A DNA stretch of 18,746 nt from Bacteroidota bacterium (lineage in GTDB: Bacteria; Bacteroidota; Bacteroidia; Flavobacteriales; Flavobacteriaceae), in NCBI GenBank assembly GCA_004356305.1, contig SMXJ01000159.1:1-18746 (forward strand). The letters are read 5' to 3'. The position numbers were made by a program, and so were the translations under genes. Each line of letters opens with the position of its first letter. The first letter of the stretch is position 1. The notes under the pieces are model-generated. The model saw nothing but the letters and a program-made list of their open reading frames with translations. It made no database searches and was not told the DNA's origin. Positions 15,801 through 18,746 of the stretch are shown piece after piece.

Positions 15801-16272
15801 TTAAGGGATATCCGATTTTGGAAGCTTCACCAAGAGCTATCTTTAGTGAAGTTAGTTTTTTTGTGTTACTCTGAATAATTGGCACTTCACATTTTTGCGC
15901 TATCTTCTTAGCGGTGATCTTATCACCCAGAGTGTCCATGACCTTGGGATCAGGGCCTATAAAAATTAAATTGTTTTCAGCACACTGACGGGCGAATTCA
16001 GAATTTTCCGCCAGGAAACCATAACCGGGATGAATGGCATCTACATTCTTCGCCTTGGCTAAGGCAATAATTTCAAGACCATCCAAATAGGGCCTCAGTG
16101 GTTGATCGTTGTCACCTATTTGGTATGACTCATCTGCCTTATATCTATGTTGGGAGTACCTGTCTTCATACGTATAAATTGCCACCGTTATTATATTGAT
16201 TTCGGTACATGCCCTAAACACCCTAATAGCTATTTCACCCCGGTTTGCTACCAATACTTTTTCAATTTTCAT
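12820..16272 (-). CDS. pyc: Pyruvate carboxylase, single-chain type
   Basis: The enzyme makes oxaloacetate from pyruvate, bicarbonate and ATP through a carboxyl-biotin carrier. It replenishes the TCA cycle and feeds gluconeogenesis. The 1150-residue protein is full length. Biotin carboxylase (about 1-450): VANRGEIAIRVFRA (8-21), HPGYGFLAEN (81-90), the ATP loop GGGGRGM (164-170), and EVNPRIQVEHTVTE (290-303). Carboxyltransferase (about 530-820): DTTFRDAHQS (537-546), EMWGGATFDV (575-584), the active-site lysine in AIKDMAGLL (Lys712) and the metal pair His741/His743 in LHLHTHDT. A tetramerisation segment follows. The biotinyl domain carries EAMKMES with the biotin lysine at 1116. The second catalytic domain acts on pyruvate, which separates it from acetyl-CoA and propionyl-CoA carboxylases. 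It starts at ATG 16272 and is divergent from the DUF5916 gene across 174 nt; no complete promoter was recognised there. Confidence 0.97.
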   Translation of the reverse strand: MKIEKVLVANRGEIAIRVFRACTEINIITVAIYTYEDRYSQHRYKADESYQIGDNDQPLRPYLDGLEIIALAKAKNVDAIHPGYGFLAENSEFARQCAENNLIFIGPDPKVMDTLGDKITAKKIAQKCEVPIIQSNTKKLTSLKIALGEASKIGYPLMLKAASGGGGRGMRIVRTSRDLEIHFDSARSESLNAFGDDTMFLEKYIEDPKHLEIQIVADNHGNIRHLFERDCSVQRRHQKVVEIAPSFNVSKKVKQLLYTYALAITNEVNYNNVGTVEFLVDKKDRVYFIEVNPRIQVEHTVTEMVTGIDLVKTQIFIAGGYKLSDEQIKINDQESLSTHGFALQCRITTEDPENNFTPDYGTITTYRSASGMGIRLDAGSIYQSYSVSPFFDSMLVKVSAQGRTLDGAVRKMVRALKEFRIRGVKTNIHFLQNVIMHETFKEGRASVNFIQETPSLFNIKLPQDRTSKITNYLGEIIVNGNSDIKFIEENKLFRVPKVPDFDTSIDYPEGTKDLLTKLGPEKFCAWLKNEKKIQYTDTTFRDAHQSLLATRMRSFDMLNVAESFAKNHPNTFSIEMWGGATFDVCLRFLNESPWTRLRELRKLVPNILFQMLLRGSNAVGYKAYPDNLIEKFIETSWENGIDIFRIFDSLNWVKAMEPSIKFVRNKTDGIAEAAISYTGDILDTKQTKYSLKYYTQLAKDLENAGAHMIAIKDMAGLLTPYAATELVSALKDTLGIPLHLHTHDTSSIQAATYLKAIEAGVDVVDVALGGLSGLTSQPNFNSVIEMMKHQDRAHEFDIQKLNEFSNYWEDIREYYYPFESGLKSGTAEVYQHEIPGGQYSNLRPQATALGLGDRFEEVKNMYATVNEMFGNLVKVTPSSKVVGDMAIFMVTNDLSPSAIMERGHEISFPESVINFFKGDLGQPLGGFPKDLQKIILKNIKPYTDRPNEHLEPINFETEYIEFKKKFQKGFTRSIEFEDFLSYSLYPRVFEQAHEKYKRYGNTAILPTKNFFYGMKLREEAIIELEPGKTIIVKLLSVSVPNDEGERTVFFKVNGENRFVEIKDQSIKIQKEENVKANLDDSAEFGAPLQGLLYKVLVKRGQEIKVNDPLFIIEAMKMESTVTSHIPGKIKSITLKPGEMVLKDDLIMTFE

Positions 16273-16446
16273 GAGAACGTGCTTAAAGGGTTTAATTTAT
16301 AATATAAACACTAAAGATAACGTATTTACCTCTTCGAAAAAACGGATTCGAAAACGTTAAATTAATCCTAATTAACAAATAATTCTGACACAATCTAACG
16401 TTATAGAAGTCTCTTATAAAATCAATTAGAAAAACGATTAACCACA

Positions 16447-18746
16447 ATGGCCTTCAACAAACTAATCACTTTGAATGCATTTTTATTTTCTAGCGCTGTT
16501 CTATTTTCCCAATCTAAAGAAGCACCCAAAGAAACCAAAACTGATGAAACCCCGACCAAATACGAAAAACGAGTCTACACCACAGCCTCCATTGCCAATA
16601 CCGAAGGAATTTCGATCGATGGATATATAGACGAAGCCGCCTGGAATGTTGTAGAGTGGACCACAGACTATGTCGAATTTCAACCCGATGTTGGCACCGC
16701 TCCTACAGAGCAAACTAAAATGAAGATAGTCTACGACGATAAAAACTTATATGTCGCGTTTAAATGCTATCAGGCAGATCCATCAACAATAGAAAAGCGT
16801 ATGGGGCGTCGTGATGATTTCCCGGGGGACTGGGTGGAAATTAATTTGGGCAGTTACAACGACGACCGCACAGCTTTTTCATTTACCATCTCCGCTTCCG
16901 GAGTAAAAGGAGATGAATTTATTTCAAACAACGGAAATTTTGACGGAAGCTGGAATCCCATTTGGTATGCGGATACGAAAATTGATGATGAAGGCTGGAC
17001 GGCAGAGTTACGCATTCCATTAAGTCAGTTGCGTTTTGGGAACGAAGAAGAACAAGTATGGGGATTACAATCCACTCGTCGGTATTTCAACAACGAAGAA
17101 AGGTCTCTCTGGCAACCGTTGCCTGCCAATCCGCCTGGATGGGTAAGTGAATTCGGAGAATTAAGAGGAATTACAGGAATAAAACCACAGAAGCAGTTGG
17201 AAATTCAGCCCTACACCGTATCGCAGCTCGATACATTTGAGGCAGAACCGGGAAACGAATTCAGAGATGGAAATAAATCAAATTTTACTGTTGGTCTTGA
17301 CGCTAAAATTGGGATTACCAACGATCTTACCTTGGACTTGACAGTGAATCCCGATTTTGGGCAGGTGGATGCAGATCCCGGAGCAATTTCGTTAGACGGT
17401 TTCGAGATTTTCTTTCCGGAACGCAGACCTTTTTTTGTGGAAAATAAAAATGTATTTGATTTTAGAGTAGGTGGAGGAGCAGATAATGTATTCTTCTCTC
17501 GACGAATTGGCCGGACTCCACAAGGCTTTACTACAACCGATGCATCGAAGGGGGAATTTGAAGAATTCCCAACGAATACGACCATACTGGGAGCGGCTAA
17601 ATTCAGTGGTAAGACCAAAGACGGTTGGTCCATTGGATTGTTAGAAAGCATCACCGATAAAGAGTATGCTAAAATAACGCTCAATACCGATCCAGACGTT
17701 TTAAATGGTTTGGAGGAAGTAGGTGAACCTCGCGAAGAAATTGTTGAACCATTGACAAATTACCTGGTGGGTCGCGTTCAAAAAGATTTTAATGATAAAA
17801 ATTCATATATCGGTGGGATTTTCACTGCGACCAATAGAAAACTTGAAGGAAATCTCGATTTTTTACGTGAGAGTGCCTATACCGGCGGAATCGATTTTAA
17901 GCATAATTGGAAAGAACGAAAATACTACACCACCGGAAAATTTACTTTCAGTAATGTGAATGGAAGTGAAGAGGCCATTATGTTGACACAAACCTCCCTG
18001 ACTCATTTATTTCAACGTGTAGACGCAAGCCATGTGGAAGTAGATCCAACCAGAACATCACTCACCGGTACCGGAGGTAGTTTTGAAATTGGAAAAGGTG
18101 GTGGAGGTAACTGGAGATATAACGTAGGGGGTAACTACCGTTCTCCGGAATTGGAACTGAATGATATTGGGTTTTTAAGACAGGCAGATCAGTATACTCA
18201 ATATGCAAACGTAAGACGGTTGTGGAGCAAACCCACCAGCTGGTTTCGTCAAGCCAACCTGGGGTTGAATCAATTTAGCCGATACGATTTTGACGGGAAT
18301 TTCAATCGAATTGAATATGAAATGAACGGTTATGTAAATTGGAAAAATAATTGGTGGACCGAGCTGGGTGGCGCGCACATTCCACGTATTTACAGCAATA
18401 CAGTTTTGAGAGGAGGGCCAAGATATCGTTGGAATGATGAATACTTTTTTTACATTTTTTCAGGAACGGATAGTAGAAAGAAGTTTAATATGCATTTGGG
18501 ATATGTACATTCCGATGCAACTCAAAATAGTTCGTCTTTAAGACGATATGTGATTCGTTTCTTTTTCCAGCCTTTGAATTCATTAAATTTTAGGTTGGTT
18601 ACCGAATACGAGCAAAGTCCCAATAAAACACAATATGTTACTGAAAGCATCTTTAATGGTACACCAAGGTATATCACCGGGGAAATCGACAACGAATCAT
18701 GGAGCACCACCTTACGGGTTAACTTCAATATCAACCCGAATTTGAC
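16447..18746 (+). CDS. DUF5916 outer-membrane protein with N-terminal CBM9-like domain (3' end missing)
   Basis: The frame runs from ATG 16447 to the right edge with no stop; 766 residues are visible. A signal peptide (KLITLNAFLFSSAVLFSQ) opens the protein. A CBM9-like beta-sandwich covers about 35-240, with IDGYIDEAAWNVVEW, YDDKNLYVAFKCY, DDFPGDWVEINLG and WTAELRIPLSQLRFG, all usual for this domain. The rest is the DUF5916 region: LDLTVNPDFGQVDADPG, then the family hallmark FFPERRPFFVEN (322-333), FFSRRIGRTPQG (349-360) and many amphipathic strands suggesting a beta-barrel. Family members occur widely in Bacteroidetes, but I know of no established function; the CBM9-like part suggests a carbohydrate or other surface ligand. 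It stands alone, divergent from pyc, with no SusC/SusD pair or glycoside hydrolase in view. The preceding 174 nt lack a TAnnTTTG box on this strand. Confidence 0.85.
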   Translation, partial: MAFNKLITLNAFLFSSAVLFSQSKEAPKETKTDETPTKYEKRVYTTASIANTEGISIDGYIDEAAWNVVEWTTDYVEFQPDVGTAPTEQTKMKIVYDDKNLYVAFKCYQADPSTIEKRMGRRDDFPGDWVEINLGSYNDDRTAFSFTISASGVKGDEFISNNGNFDGSWNPIWYADTKIDDEGWTAELRIPLSQLRFGNEEEQVWGLQSTRRYFNNEERSLWQPLPANPPGWVSEFGELRGITGIKPQKQLEIQPYTVSQLDTFEAEPGNEFRDGNKSNFTVGLDAKIGITNDLTLDLTVNPDFGQVDADPGAISLDGFEIFFPERRPFFVENKNVFDFRVGGGADNVFFSRRIGRTPQGFTTTDASKGEFEEFPTNTTILGAAKFSGKTKDGWSIGLLESITDKEYAKITLNTDPDVLNGLEEVGEPREEIVEPLTNYLVGRVQKDFNDKNSYIGGIFTATNRKLEGNLDFLRESAYTGGIDFKHNWKERKYYTTGKFTFSNVNGSEEAIMLTQTSLTHLFQRVDASHVEVDPTRTSLTGTGGSFEIGKGGGGNWRYNVGGNYRSPELELNDIGFLRQADQYTQYANVRRLWSKPTSWFRQANLGLNQFSRYDFDGNFNRIEYEMNGYVNWKNNWWTELGGAHIPRIYSNTVLRGGPRYRWNDEYFFYIFSGTDSRKKFNMHLGYVHSDATQNSSSLRRYVIRFFFQPLNSLNFRLVTEYEQSPNKTQYVTESIFNGTPRYITGEIDNESWSTTLRVNFNINPNL

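Noticed and set aside
16273..16446. Promoters in the divergent pyc / DUF5916 gap
   Set aside because: The only near match is TATCTTTA towards pyc (16319-16312) without a -33 element; no TAnnTTTG was found on the plus strand.
17211..17684. 157-codon minus-strand frame inside the DUF5916 gene
   Set aside because: It is a shadow of the strongly conserved plus-strand frame, with no promoter or family resemblance.
1..18746. Defence system, mobile element, CRISPR, tRNA or other new cassette
   Set aside because: All large reading frames belong to core or common envelope families, codon use is even, and I saw no direct repeat array, transposase, integrase or cloverleaf sequence.

Overview
The window looks like a core-genome segment of a flavobacterium (Bacteroidetes, probably Flavobacteriaceae). 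The evidence is low GC, no Shine-Dalgarno tracts ahead of the genes, several promoters of the Bacteroidetes type (TTG or TTTG, 17-23 nt, TAnnTTTG), and typical families: a PorT-like barrel, DUF5686, DUF5916 and a long-tailed S2. I see no rRNA, tRNA, CRISPR array, insertion sequence, phage gene or defence cassette.

Layout. Bases 1-623 (+) hold the 3' part of a PorT-like outer-membrane barrel. It converges with a minus-strand block that reads, in transcription order, DUF5686 barrel (8078-6808, frameshifted), MMPL/RND permease (6743-4335), asnS (4284-2842), rpoN (2683-1223) and a degenerate PAP2-type membrane protein (1223-618). Upstream of that block, also on the minus strand, is the classical translation cluster rplM-rpsI-rpsB-tsf-pyrH-frr (12620-8158). 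Next is pyc, a full-length pyruvate carboxylase (16272-12820, minus). Divergent from pyc is a DUF5916 protein with an N-terminal CBM9-like domain (16447 to the right edge, plus, incomplete).

How the parts work together. The translation block makes two 30S proteins, one 50S protein, EF-Ts, the ribosome recycling factor and UMP kinase. Although the genes are collinear, separate promoter boxes precede rplM, tsf, pyrH and frr, and terminators follow tsf and frr, so the cluster is probably several overlapping units. The genes from DUF5686 to the PorT-like protein are mostly envelope proteins around asnS and rpoN. rpoN and the PAP2-like gene overlap as TAATG, which suggests translational coupling.

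The observations most worth a second look are a one-base frameshift in the DUF5686 gene, which also lacks the usual N-terminal half of its family; a promoter that abuts the frr start codon and predicts a leaderless mRNA; a 242-nt inverted-repeat-rich spacer ahead of rpsB that may be a ribosomal-protein leader; and two uncharacterised outer-membrane families. I did not find convincing evidence of a wholly new biological system.
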